Of a stretch of 64,000 bases of DNA, positions 12,866-24,179 are shown one piece after another (within the stretch, counting starts at the first letter, position 1; each line of letters opens with the position of its first letter). The stretch spans positions 140,078,346 to 140,142,345 of the forward strand of contig OY294067.1 of assembly GCA_958510875.1 (NCBI GenBank), in the 5' to 3' direction. The notes below the pieces were generated by a model, which saw nothing but the letters and a program-made list of their open reading frames with translations, was not told the origin of the DNA and did not search any database. Source of the stretch: Endomychus coccineus (taxonomy: Eukaryota; Arthropoda; Insecta; Coleoptera; Endomychidae). Made by a program: the position numbers and the translations under genes.

Positions 12866-14430
12866 TGTCTGAACATTTATGAGTGCTTTAAAAGTTTTGG
12901 AGAGTAACGGGGAAAACGGAACAACTCAACGATTATCAACTTCAATTTCCAGCTGATTCACTTTGACTGTTGTTGACCTTCCGTTGTCATCAGTGAATAG
13001 CCGGCGATAAAGTGGATAACCATCATTTTGACTAATAGTTTTCACTACTAATTGTCTTGGAAAGCGTTTTGAACATTTTCCATCAACCATACACGGACAA
13101 TTTGGATTTAATATTCCACAGGGACCATGAATCATATTTTTTGTAACAATAGATCTTCATCATTATCGGGGATTTCCGCAGATATCACATCGTTGATTTC
13201 ATTCGGTCTTATCCTCTCTACCAACCAAATGAGAATCTGTGCATTTGGCAATCCGCGTTTTTGCCACTCAACTGAATGTCGTGGCGATCAATGGGTGATT
13301 GGCCAAGAAATAATTCTTGTCGAATTTCTGTCTACTGTGGATTGCATGTGAACGTTATAAGCAAATCTGGTGTGCTATAATGACGTACATACGACATACC
13401 ATCCGGAGCGTATTCATGCATATGTCGCGGACTTCTAACGTATTTTACTGGGAGAATAGTTGTTCTACCTACATTCTGTGCATTTCTATCAGCATTGATG
13501 GCAATGATGGCATCCCGTAGATGAATGTATTCTTCAGAACGCAGTTTTGCCTGGTTCAACCTGATAAATGTCAATTGCTCAGTTTCAATTTTCACGTACA
13601 TATCCACAGCATATTGGTGGAAGAGACGCCGACATTTTAAGATATGATTGTCCTCATTTTCCCGAACCATCAGTCTGTATGAATAATAATTCATTGAACT
13701 AACTTTTTTGTTAGTTTCGGAACCTGTAACTGGATTTATCATCTTCATTGAAAAATGATATTCATCTTCACCTTGCCAAAATAAGATAGGATATTGTAAC
13801 CCATCATATGATCGATGTGTTTCGGACACACGCTGTAGTTGACTGCTACGCCGATGTAAAACAATATCTTGGTTTTCTAAATTTTCACTCACGACGACAA
13901 TAGCGACTTCGTCAATTGTTGGCGCATTTAAACGTCTCGCGTGTTGTCCTGCAGGCGTCTTATCAGGTTTGATGACAATTTTGTGATTATCAGAATGCAT
14001 GCGGTCCAAAGCGGTCGTGAATAATGCAATCAATTCGTTATGGAGTTTGGAGTTGTTCCACAATTGGTCTTTTCACCGAATTGTTGTGTGCACAACGCTG
14101 ATCGACTTGTCTTGCTAAATCGCCCATAAAATAAATTTGCAAAAATGTGTAGTCACTATTCAGCGTTGGCAATAAGGAACCTGTTAGATGATATATTTGA
14201 CCCTAAATCTTGAATCTTGGCAACTTTTGTTGCACCATATGACGTCATTTGGAAACAATTATGGTATCGCTGGATATGAATCAAAAAATATTCAGAATCT
14301 GGCCCATTTCCAGAAACCAATGAATGTAGTGGCTCTGGTGGCGGTACCAATGGCATCAATTTGACTGGACCGCTCGCGCAACACAATCCAGGAGCTTCAT
14401 TTTTAAACTTCTTTATAACCAAAACTCCAT
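12866..14430 (-). pseudogene. Helitron Rep/helicase N-terminal part, frameshifted
   Basis: Three pieces in order on the minus strand. 14422-14156: ASGPVKLMPLVPPPEPLHSL, then NCFQMTSYGA. 14063-13332: 243 codons of the Helitron_like_N domain (SYDGLQYPILFWQGEDEYHF, then SPRHMHEYAPDGMSYVRHY, ending DLLITFTCNPQ). 13135-12926: MIHGPCGILNPNCPCMVDGK and CSKRFPR. A stop then interrupts VDNR-VVPFSPLLSKTFKA, which continues to about 12870. Rep HUH residues lie in the segment between the last two pieces, which is broken. The SF1 helicase domain is absent. Confidence 0.9.
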
Positions 14431-14739
14431 ATTAAATTGAACTTTTAATATTAGGCATGATGGCTCTGAACTAACCTTGATGTGCACTAAGAAATTCAGT
14501 TTTCTTACATTCTTTTTGTAAGAAATAATAAATTTATTATTTTTTCTTATCAATAAAATAACTACGACCGAAGCATCTGTTTAAACGATATTCAGTTTTT
14601 TTACATCCTTTTTGATGATATTTGCAGCACGCATTCTGTCAATTCCATGTCAACCGTCATAAGGTTACATTAAAAAAAGTTTACATTGTCCAAAGCGCTA
14701 AGGTTAGACTACAAATAATTTTATATGGTGGTTAAGTAT

Positions 14740-15045
14740 TCTTAAATGTTCTAATTTTCCTCGCAATTTTCTTGATTTTTTCTTCCATAAGAACCTTCTC
14801 TCGACAATAACAAACACAAGAAAAAATAATTAGTGAAATCGGTCCTGCCGTTCACGCGTTATATCGTGACCAAAGAAAATAGGGATTCATTTTTATAAAT
14901 TTCTAATTTTCCGCGCAATTTTCCTAATTTTTTCTCCCATAAGAACTGTCTCCTGACAATAACAAACACAACAAAAAAATAATAAGTGAAATTGGTCCAG
15001 CCGTTCACGCATGATGGCGTGACCAAGGGAAATAGGGATTAATTT
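14740..15045. repeat. ~142-bp tandem duplication in the Helitron's non-coding end
   Basis: Two copies, about 14754-14896 and 14897-15045, each running ctaattttcc.cgcaattttc ... gaaat.ggtcc.gccgttcacgc ... gtgaccaa...aaatagggatt. The block resembles the subterminal sequence of many insect Helitrons. Confidence 0.75.
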
Positions 15046-15051
15046 TTATAT

Positions 15052-15060
15052 ATATACATA

Positions 15061-15130
<70 letters not shown>
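15052..15130. repeat. (TA)n microsatellite
   Basis: About 79 bp of almost pure TA between the Helitron end and the palindrome. Confidence 0.95.
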
Positions 15131-15135
<5 letters not shown>

Positions 15136-15705
15136 ATGCTTTCTTGGTATATTGGTTCGTATATATACTGAAAATAAAATGTAATAAAAATTCTTTTTGA
15201 CGTTTCGACAATGTTTATTGCCTTTATCAAAATGTAAATTAGTGTTTCCATGTAATTTAGAAAAGAATAGATGATTTCGATTAATGAAATGCGTCTGCAG
15301 CCGACTTGTGTTTTAAGATCCAATTAAAACTGCAGAAAACATTGGATCGGTTGTGTGTGAAAGAGTTATGTATGGCTAATTACAATTTGAAATGGATTGA
15401 ATTTGATTAAATACAAGACATTCTAAGATTGTACAATCCATTTCAAATTGTAATTAGCCATACATAACTCTTTCACACACAACCGATCCAATGTTTTCTG
15501 CAGTTTTAATTGGATCTTAAAACACAAGTCGGCTGCAGACACATTTCATTAATCGAAATCATCTATTCTTTTCTAAATTACATGGAAACACTAATTTACA
15601 TTTTGATAAAGGCAATAAACATTGTCGAAACGTCAAAAAGAATTTTTATTACATTTTATTTTCAGTATATATACGAACCAATATACCAAGAAAGCATACA
15701 AATAT
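15128..15705. mobile_element. large palindrome / foldback element with ~272-bp arms
   Basis: Arms 15128-15400 and 15434-15705 are almost perfect inverted copies (one example of a difference: gcgtctgcag against gtgtctgcag), separated by 33 bp. It carries no transposase. The arm's open frames are incidental. TA tracts flank it on both sides. A diverged single arm is at 9718-9868. Confidence 0.9.
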
Positions 15706-15735
15706 TACAAATGGTTCAAGAATATCAATAAAAGA

Positions 15736-15762
15736 ATATATATATATATATATATATATATA
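15736..15762. repeat. (TA)n microsatellite
   Basis: Short TA tract 30 bp beyond the right arm of the palindrome. Confidence 0.95.
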
Positions 15763-15829
15763 GATGTATAATATCGAAGCGTTTTTCTCTATTTGACAGC
15801 TTCCATAATAAATATGTGATAATATTTAG

Positions 15830-17260
15830 GATTCCATCATCTCGAAGCTTGCTGAATGTCGCTCAGTTTTCTTTGTATATGCACCTGTCTCTATAAAAAC
15901 GGGCTTGTTACCATCATGAATGGCTAGGATTGGTTGAGAGCATAAGTAATATTTGATCATATCAAAGGTTTCTTTACAATCATCAGACCATTCTTTCCTC
16001 AACAATGTAATGATTCAAGTATCTGTGCACTATTTTCGATTTATTTGGAATAAGAATTCTTGGAATATAGAACCATCTGAATCATTTCTCCGAATTGTAT
16101 TTCATGATAGTCTCTGGAACGTGGTCGGAACATTTTTAAGTCTAAATGAGAGAATGTTTGTCTAGAGTTTGCATATTTTGCATCGAATGAACCTTTTTCT
16201 TGATCCTGTAATTTCAGCATTTCACGCCAAAATACGCAGTTTATGTCTAAACTATGAAATATTCACAATTCTAAACTTTGTCATTCACATCTTGTATTGT
16301 AGGGAATGGAAAGCTTTTCGGAAATACTAATTTTGAGAAACTCTATTTTTGAAATCATTAATTTATTTCTGATATCTAACTGATTTAACTGTGATTAAAT
16401 ATTGGACTAGTTTTAATTTGAAACCTTCAGCATCTATAACTTCCCCAATATGCAGGAGATGATCTTCCCTGGTTCGCGAAAAATTCAAAATGTCGTCGAT
16501 GTAGCTGAAACAAAAGTCATCTAAATCAATTTTTTGAATGGGATTTCATGATGTTCTCTAGAACGTGGTCAGAACATTTTTAAGTCTAAAGAGGAGAATT
16601 GTCTGGCACTTCGTATATTTTGTATCGAATGAAGTGTTTTCTTGATCCCTTAATTTTAGCATTTCAAGCCTAAAACGCAAATGATCTCTAAACTTAAAAT
16701 ATTCACAATTCCCAACTCTGTCGTTCACATGTTGTATTGTAGGGAATGAAAAGCATTCCGGGAATACTAATTTTAAGAAACTATTTTTCGGAATTATTTA
16801 TTCATTTTCGATATTTAATAACGGATTCAGCTGCGAATAGACATTTGACTAGATTTAATTTTCAAATATGCAGGAGATGATTTTCCCTGGTTCGAAAAAA
16901 TCAAAATGTCGTCGATGTAGTTGATACAAAAATCTTCTAAATCATTTCTTCAAATTGTATTTCATGATATTCTCTGTAACGTCACTGGAACATTTTTAAG
17001 TCTTAATGGAATAATTTTTGACTGTCACTTCGCATATTTTGTATAGAATGAAGTTATTTCTTGATCCTGTAATTTCAGCATTTCACATCAAAATACGGAA
17101 TTTATGTGTAAATTATGGAATATTCAGAATTTCTGACTTTGTTGTTCACATCTTGTATCGTAGGGAATGGAAATAATTCCGGAAATACTAATTTGCTGAA
17201 TTTTCCGAAATCTATTTTATCAACGGATCTACTTCGGTTCGACTTGTAGGTTCCTTTTTT
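15830..17260 (-). pseudogene. gypsy-type pol remnant with tandemly repeated reverse-transcriptase core
   Basis: Minus strand. At about 15970-15840: FDMIKYYLCSQPILAIHDG, the segment after the RT (compare L..APVLA..D). Upstream lie three tandem copies of one RT segment: 16941-17250, 16524-16940 and 16081-16523. The catalytic motif FSYIDDILNFSRTREDHLLH is readable at about 16503 and, in altered form, at about 16919 (YIDD codons 16503-16492 and 16919-16908). LKNVPTTFQRL at about 16140 fits the RT thumb-proximal LKNA...FQR. All copies have stops. Tandem reiteration of an RT core is unusual. Confidence 0.75.
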
Positions 17261-17837
17261 CATCAATATTAGAGCTCAATATTTCTAAATCAGACATATT
17301 ACTCGTATGTGAATCCATGATCGGCTTATTACGATATTCTGCTACTGGATGGTAACGATTCGGGAAGCCAATAGATATACAAATTGGATACTATTTTCGC
17401 CGAGATTCAGTTTTCTGTTGAGCTCCATTTTTTCTACTGAGTTTGGAACGGACCTTTTATTCAAGGTTCTCTTTTCCTCCTAGGAAATGTATCTTCCAAT
17501 TTCCGGATTTCCATATATACTTTATCTAGCGTAGTTACTTGGCAGACCAAAATTATCAAATTGATCGCAATTTGAAAATTTAAAATTCAAAGCCTCTCTA
17601 ACAATAAAACATTAAGAAGATATTCATTCCAATTTTCCCAGGAAGCGGTAAGACCAATCTTCTTCAAATCATTTTCATTAACTGAGCCAATAAAAAAATA
17701 AAACGTGAAGCCGAAATTTTCTAACTATCAGAATCTATTATATTAATCTTCAAACCAATTTAACCATTCCCTGGAATCATGTTATCTCCCTTCGGATTTG
17801 TCTAATACATATTCCTTTTCGATATGGTGTAGTTTCA
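17261..17837. other. no gene recognised; possibly further retroelement sequence
   Basis: Adjacent to the gypsy-type remnant; no motif identified. Confidence 0.35.
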
Positions 17838-17876
17838 TAGAATATAATAGAATAGAATAGAATTGAATAGAACTTT
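17838..17876. repeat. (TAGAA)n microsatellite
   Basis: Run of tagaata/tagaa repeats. Read on the minus strand it could be the tail of a retroelement lying at 17880-18330, where minus-strand broken frames (SKRMAQLYVQALEKADKDF, then SKNPIQNAIVAIKN) look protein-like but were not identified. Confidence 0.7.
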
Positions 17877-18359
17877 ATTTACAAACAACCACTGGGATAT
17901 ATTTTGAGTTGAGTTATATTTAACCGATACTTTAATTGTCTTTGTTGATCTTCTAGCTCTAACTGTAGAGGTAGGATCGTAGAGAATTTGACATATCAAC
18001 ATATTCTTCTGATGAAATTTCCTCGAAACCAACATTTCCTACTGCATCGAAATATTGCTTCTGAATATCGTCTTCTATCTTAATAGTTACTGTTACAGCC
18101 TTTCATGTTTTTGATAGCAACAATTGCATTTTGTATAGGATTCTTACTTGAAAAAATAACGCGAGACTTTGAATTCTTAGATTCTTCTGGGAGTGAATAC
18201 CTAGTATTTCAATCAGTGGAAATGAACTGGACTACGAAATCCTTATCAGCCTTCTCCAAAGCTTGAACATAAAGCTGAGCCATTCTTTTACTAGCTGAAA
18301 TCTTGTACTTAGATCTCCAAGACCGTTTTTAAAGTGATTCAATTATGAAATATAATTTT

Positions 18360-19690
18360 TCAATTCTAGCCAATTCAGGCAGTGTTCAGAAGATCGTCAA
18401 AAGGAAATTTCATCAAAATCAATAATTTTTCTCGACAGTTATCGTGTATCAAAGCAAATTTTGAAAAATCGCATATTGACGTAATGATTCAGTTTTTTTG
18501 GTATGTTGTAACCTTCCTCATCAATATGCCAAAGTTTGATTATTCAGTTTTCCAGTAGTAAAAAATAATATGGTTACGTGTCGTGTTTAACTTAGAAATG
18601 GATGTTCTTAGATTTTCCCTCAAAATTTCCCTGCTCTAAATTTCCTAACCAACTGACGGCTCAGTTTTTTCAGTACTCGCGACTTTTCGAAGTTCGACGC
18701 AAATTTAAGCACTTTTTTAAAAGTATACACGCCCATGAAGTACTCCATTTTCCGAGTCTCGCCAATTTAAACAGAATTACTGAATCGTTTCGACAGTTAT
18801 CGTGCACCAAAGGAAAATCTTGAAAAATTGCACATTTGACGTAATTATTCCGAAACGGAAAAACGGATCGCCAAAAAATAACAACCGTCGGCTGTCCCCA
18901 AGTCCCAAGTATTGCTTGAAAACGTGCCAAATCTCGAATTTCCAAGATAAGCTAATTTTGGGAACAAGAATGATTAACGTAAAAAATATATTCCGGACAA
19001 CAAAAGTTGTGGCAAGTCCATTTGTGTATCCACACATTAGGTCATTCATCAAAGCCCTTCCGGCAATGATTTGATCACCAACGCAGGTGCGTATAGCGCA
19101 AATTGAGCATTAATGGAATTGCGAACCCTACTGGCACTTTTGAGACATGTTGATCGATGTGATTTTTTAGTATGTTATACTCGTAACTCGAAAAACCAGC
19201 TTAATTTCAACTAGCTCCCCCTTTCATTTATAAATTACACTGTCATACGGTTTTTGCGGTAGATTTTTGCCAAGCAATCAGGTTTTCTATAAAACAATTA
19301 TTTTCCAAGAAAATTGATAAAAACCTCCATTTTATCGATCTAAAAATGGATGTTCTTACATTATTCCTCAGAAGTCAATTTTCCCAACTTTTCTGAAACA
19401 GAGAATCATATTATATTGAGTTCTTCATCTCTAAATTCCATATCGAACGGTCGTCGAATTTTTCCGGCAGTTATTTTGTGAATTCACATTAGACGTGATA
19501 ACTTGGAAACGAAAAATCGGATATCCAAAATAAATAACTGTCGGCAGCTCCCAAGTATTGCCTAGAAACACGCCAAATCAATTACCACTCGTACTCGTTT
19601 TTGAGAAAAATAATGATTAACGTGTAATATTCGTTCCGGAAAATGGCAACGGCATCGAATTTCGCGAACACGCGTTTGTAACAAGAGTTG
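18360..19690. repeat. interspersed repeat family, two or three diverged units
   Basis: Units at about 18360-18600, 18600-19160 and 19330-19690 share ordered blocks: 'aaatggatgttctta', 'cgacagttatcgtg', 'cacatttgacgtaat', 'acgccaaat'. Another piece is at 23400-24150. Long open frames here on both strands are by-products. Identity unknown. Confidence 0.6.
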
Positions 19691-19979
19691 TGATAGGCTC
19701 AGTGGTATGTTCATCGTCCGAGTTAGGTTCAGCGAAAACCTTGTTTGGGTTTTGAAGATTCCAGCAATTCCCACTTGGATTAGAAAGGGAAGGACCCTCC
19801 TAATATTTCTTCCATCGATAGCCATATGCCTGAAATTGTCTTTCGCCATCGAACAATTAGGCGCATCCTGTTCGATCTCGATACCAAAAAGGTTATGGGA
19901 CTACAGGGAATTCCACCTCAAGGAATATGCGCCTGAGATTTAATATCAGTTTTCTCCACGTCTTTTACCCTTTCATACA

Positions 19980-20638
19980 AACTTGCAATTGGAAGACAGC
20001 TAGAGTGTAGCCAATTCCAAAAATGAAAGAGTCTTCTTTCTTTCTAATGATTATAGACCCATTGCACTATTATCTGTGATCTCTAAAGTAATTGTGGAAG
20101 CAATCAATATTGAACTCATCCAATACCTAGAGACCTCAAAAATCGTAACCGGCAATATGGCTTTCGTCAGCAGAGCAGAATCTCTAGCTGCAGCATTGGA
20201 TATCTCGAAAGCATATGACCGAGTCTAGCAACAAGCCTTATAGGGAAACTTCCGTCATATAGTTTTTTGCCTCAAATATTCAGTTTTCTCTCAGGTAGAT
20301 CACTCCATATGGTGGTTGACAGAGTATCCATTGATACAATGACTATCAAACCTTCTGTTTCACATAGAAATGTATTGATACCAACTTTGTTTCTGCTCCA
20401 TATCAACGATCTGTTGGAAGTCACCACCTGTCCCTTCCACAGCTTTGCAGATGATATTAAATTCCATAAGGTTTCCTCATCTAGAGCCCTTATACCATCC
20501 ATTGAATCAAGAGAAGCGATACAGAGACAGTTTGACGCAAATAATAGAGATTTTGAAATGGAGATCTGATAATTTAGTACAGCTCAATGCAATCAAAATT
20601 TAAGCTAGCATCTTCTCCAGAGAGGCGAATTCCGCAAC
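19980..20638 (+). pseudogene. LINE reverse transcriptase, first part (split by LTR-like insertion)
   Basis: Plus strand: SNDYRPIALLSVISKVIVEA at about 20040, ALDISKAYDRV at about 20195, FSFLSGRSLHMVVDR at about 20275, LIPTLFLLHINDLLEV at about 20380, FADDI (catalytic) at about 20445. This is the motif order of a CR1/Jockey-like RT. A TAG after DRV and later stops break it. It continues at 22440. Confidence 0.85.
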
Positions 20639-22435
20639 TGTAACGAACGGGTTGCGTTACGTGATTATATATAGAACTCTTTAAAGAACAGAGTAGAATT
20701 CTCTTCGGCGAGGAAACTTGTCATATGATATTTAAAGATATCTGCCGGTCAATAAAACAGAGATTATTGATACTACCATTCCTGATATGAGATGTCACTA
20801 TATATCGCGAAGTGGGAGGTAGTAGAACGGAAGTCGAAGAGAACTCATTGTGGTTTGTTCCTTTGTCTAGGTAAGTCGAGGATTCGTAATTCATTGTCAT
20901 TAAATACATTCTCTTAATTTTGCTTCCGAAATATCATCACATCAGGCTATTTAATTTGATTTAGAATTGTTATTAAACGTCTGGATGTACAAAGCCTGAT
21001 TGTGATAATATTTCGGCGGGTTTTTTTTATCTCGATTTGCCTAGGGGGGCAAGCCCGATCATTTTGCGGATAGCATATTTCAAAGAATATCATTTCCATC
21101 ACAGCATTGATTGTTGTAACTCTTGTAAGAGAATAATCTATCGGAACGTAGGCAGGTTCTCATGATAATATTTCTGTAGTCCTTATAAGTTTAATTCCGC
21201 ATTGGCACATGCTATTTTTTTGTGATTCGTAAGAGTCACCATTTTGTAATCTGATACGTAGTATTCAGAGCTGTCTTCGTCTGCATCGTGCTATAAATAG
21301 TATTGGGAATTCTCACAAGGTATTATTCAATTATTGCTTATTGAATTTTTAATTATCAGGACTGCTACGTTCACGTGATTTCAGAGAAGAGTAAAAGCTC
21401 AATTTGATGAGTTTCAATCCAAGTTTCTAGATGTGTGCTAACTAGCAGATTCAACGTTTTGGTTATTTCTTTTCAATCACAATTTGATTATTTTTCTTTC
21501 TATCTCATTTATTTGTATCGTTAATTCAGTCACATATTATTTATTGTTCAAATTTAAGTAATTCTTGTAATTATATAATTCTTGCAGATTAAATTATATT
21601 TTTGTCTAAATTTATATTTCTTCAAGATATCAATTTTGTTATAGTGTATTACATATTGGGGAAGATAACATTATCGGAGGTGGAATCATTTGGTTATTCC
21701 GGCCGACGGTGTTACTTGTCCTTTGATCTCAAGTCAGGTACTGTTCGTTCTTTGACATTACAGGGTTTGAACGTCTGAGGTTCCTCACCCCTTCACTCCA
21801 AAGCGGTTTAGTGACTTTCCTGACAGGACCAGCTTCCAGTTCCTACGAGTTCCAAGGAGGGTAACATTTTCTTGTTGAGTGACCACTATTTCATTTTCTG
21901 ATTTTGTTTTTTACCTAAATTGTATTTCGCTAAATTTTTTTAGAGCCATTCGTGGTCTCTTCATTATTTAACTATCCATTCTTTCAATTAAGTAATTGAG
22001 TTAATTTCATAACTATTTACCCAAAATTCTTTATATACAAATTGATTTAATTTTGTAATTATTACTTCAAAATTCCTTTTATTCATAAATTAATACATTA
22101 TATAAACTGTAAGTTAATTTTGTTAATCACCAAATTCCATCTGGAATAAATCAAATTGTTAAGTTGAACTTGTATTGTTTTTCTAATTTCCATCAACTAA
22201 TAAACCATCTCGTGGTGCTTGTATTCTAGGCTGTGAATTCATTTATATTTATAGTTTTTCAGTAAGCAATTGGCGCTCAAACAATTCACCAGTCTAGAAT
22301 CACAAGGCACGTTTCACTACGAGCCCTGAGATAAACTAATTCAAATTGAGCTAGTTGGGTCAATTTATACCGACCCAAGCGGGTCCGTTTCACAGGCGCC
22401 CAGCATAGATGGGCTGCCGTTTCACATCCGTTTCA
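20639..22435 (+). mobile_element. LTR-like insertion inside the LINE, flanked by CAAC
   Basis: 1,797 bp beginning TGTAACG and ending TTCA, with CAAC immediately on both sides (20635-20638 and 22436-22439), as for a 4-bp target duplication. It interrupts a LINE whose reading resumes right after. TATAAATAG at about 21292 and AATAAA at about 22144 suit an LTR promoter and polyA signal. A TTGGCGCTCAAAC motif at about 22269 resembles a tRNA primer site, so LTR plus leader is also possible. No coding. Confidence 0.5.
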
Positions 22436-22439
22436 CAAC

Positions 22440-23290
22440 CCAAAATATGATCCTGTCATGTACAACTATTCCATTGAAGTCTTCCACATCCAAGCCGGCA
22501 TCACCAGCTACAATACCCTCTCATGGGGGGTCCATTGGGAAAATCTTTTCACAAAATCTTGGTTTGCCAATCTGTGCCAAGAGCTACCTCACATCCCAAA
22601 AGCTCTTCATAATCTACACATCACAGATTTCACCTGTCCTGAAGTACTGTTCACATGTTTGGAGTTCGTCTCCCAAACATAAGCTGGAGCTCTCCGATTC
22701 TATCCAGAATAAAGATATTCATCTGATTGATGATGTCACACTTACGAATTCATTGATCTCTCTAGAACATCGTAGAAATTTGGGCGATCTCTCCCTTTTC
22801 TACAGATATTTCCGTGATCGGTGTTTATCAAAGATATTGTCTCTTGTTCCACCACAAGGAATTTCAGATAGGCGGACTAGACGAGCTTAAGCTAGTTACC
22901 CATACATTGTCAAGCTCGTGACTTGCCGAAGGTCTTTCTACCAGGCTTCATTCTTCTATCAAACGGCGGAGTTGTGGAACTCTTTGCCTAGCTAGGTCAC
23001 TCTCTATGCATATAACCTCCAAACATTCAAGAAAAATTCGAATGCCTATCTCTTCACTTAACATTCCACCGCTGGATCACACGGTATTCTTCCAACATTT
23101 CCTCTCGCTTATTCAAAGTATAAAAAAAACATATATTACCCTCTTATATGGGTTTTAGCATAGATCATCATCAAAAAATCAAGTTTTCTTTATAAGAATT
23201 ATTTTCTGAGAAAAAATTAAATAGAATTCAGCCATTACGTGATGAAAATTCATTCTGAACTTAAATAAAAGGTTCATTAAAAGTTCGACT
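22440..23290 (+). pseudogene. LINE reverse transcriptase, C-terminal part and 3' UTR
   Basis: Frame 22447-22890: SPVLKYCSHVWSSSPKHKLE, DSIQNKDIHLIDD, SLEHRRNLGDLSLFYRYF, the usual post-RT end of CR1/Jockey-like ORF2 (P.L.YCS..W......L..LD.IQ..A.R.I). Continues in broken frame to about 23100. 23190-23290 is non-coding but matches 30485-30565 after the related LINE copy, so it is the 3' UTR. Confidence 0.85.
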
Positions 23291-23483
23291 TTGTGATATT
23301 TGTCTAAAGGAGTATTACATTTATTCAATAAAAAAGTGAAATTGTTAAAATCGAAGTGTTAATAGTTATTTTCAAAAATATACAGGCCCAAAAAATACTT
23401 GACATTTTCCGGTTCTCGCCAATCTCAATAGGGTTCGGAAGACCGTTGAAAGTAACGTGTCCAGAAAATTTCATTAGAATTAT

Positions 23484-23971
23484 AACGAAATAATAAATAA
23501 AACTACTTTCTTATACTATCACTGATATTTAATATAGTCGTTACTATAGTTTCAACACTAAACGTGTTATCTTCATACGAAAAATGAATTTAACAAATAT
23601 TATATCTACTATATATAGGTTGAAGAAGGAATACAAACAAATTTTATTACTATAGGAAATAGTTCTATGAAAAACCAGAGAGAGGTAAAGTGATTAGGTA
23701 ACCCGGGGGGACCTTAGTGGTGCGGGTATATTTACACTGAGGTCCTCACGGAATTACCTAATCACCTTACCCCTCTCTGGTTTTTCCTAGAACTATTTCC
23801 TATAGTCATAAAATTTATTTGTACTCCTTCTTCAACCTATATATAGTAGATACAATATTTGTTAAATTCATTTTTTGTCTGAAGATGATACGTTTAGAGT
23901 TGAAACTATAGTAAAGACTATATTAAATATCAGTGATAGTATAACAAAGTAGCTTTACTTATTATTTCGTT
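23484..23971. mobile_element. 488-bp foldback element (large palindrome)
   Basis: Arms 23484-23702 and 23753-23971 are inverted copies, and the centre continues as a smaller hairpin (GGACCTTAGTG / CACTGAGGTCC). Ends aacgaaataataaata. The internally deleted relative is at 4551-4714. No coding capacity. Confidence 0.9.
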
Positions 23972-24179
23972 AAAATGATAAACTATCACAAAGTAACGGC
24001 TTCCACAATTGAATTCATTATATTAATGAATAATAGGAGTTATCATGTATCGAAGGAAAATTTTGAAAAATCGCACATTTGATGTAATAAATAATTAAAT
24101 TATAAAAATGGAAAATTGCGATGTAACGGACAGTAACAAATTAGAGTTTAGAGTTCAAGCTTAATTTTGAGGGATGGAA

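Larger units (their letters stand above)
12841..15055 (-). mobile_element. Helitron derivative with partial Rep/helicase gene
   Basis: On the minus strand the 3' end is CTAG (12844-12841) followed by T, with a GACAG...CTGTC hairpin seven bases upstream: the CTRR-plus-hairpin end typical of Helitrons, with insertion next to A/T. The coding part is Helitron Rep (Helitron_like_N). The other end (about 14740-15055) is non-coding, partly duplicated, and meets a TA microsatellite. Because the coding sequence stops right before the 3' end, the helicase part has been deleted and the element is non-autonomous. Confidence 0.75.

Noticed and set aside
15039..15323. ORFs running through the TA tract and palindrome arms
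   Set aside because: Poly-(Ile-Tyr) translation of a microsatellite and mirror-image frames of an inverted repeat.
18602..19074. Several overlapping 70-90-codon ORFs on both strands
   Set aside because: They lie in a non-coding interspersed repeat and share no protein similarity between the diverged copies.
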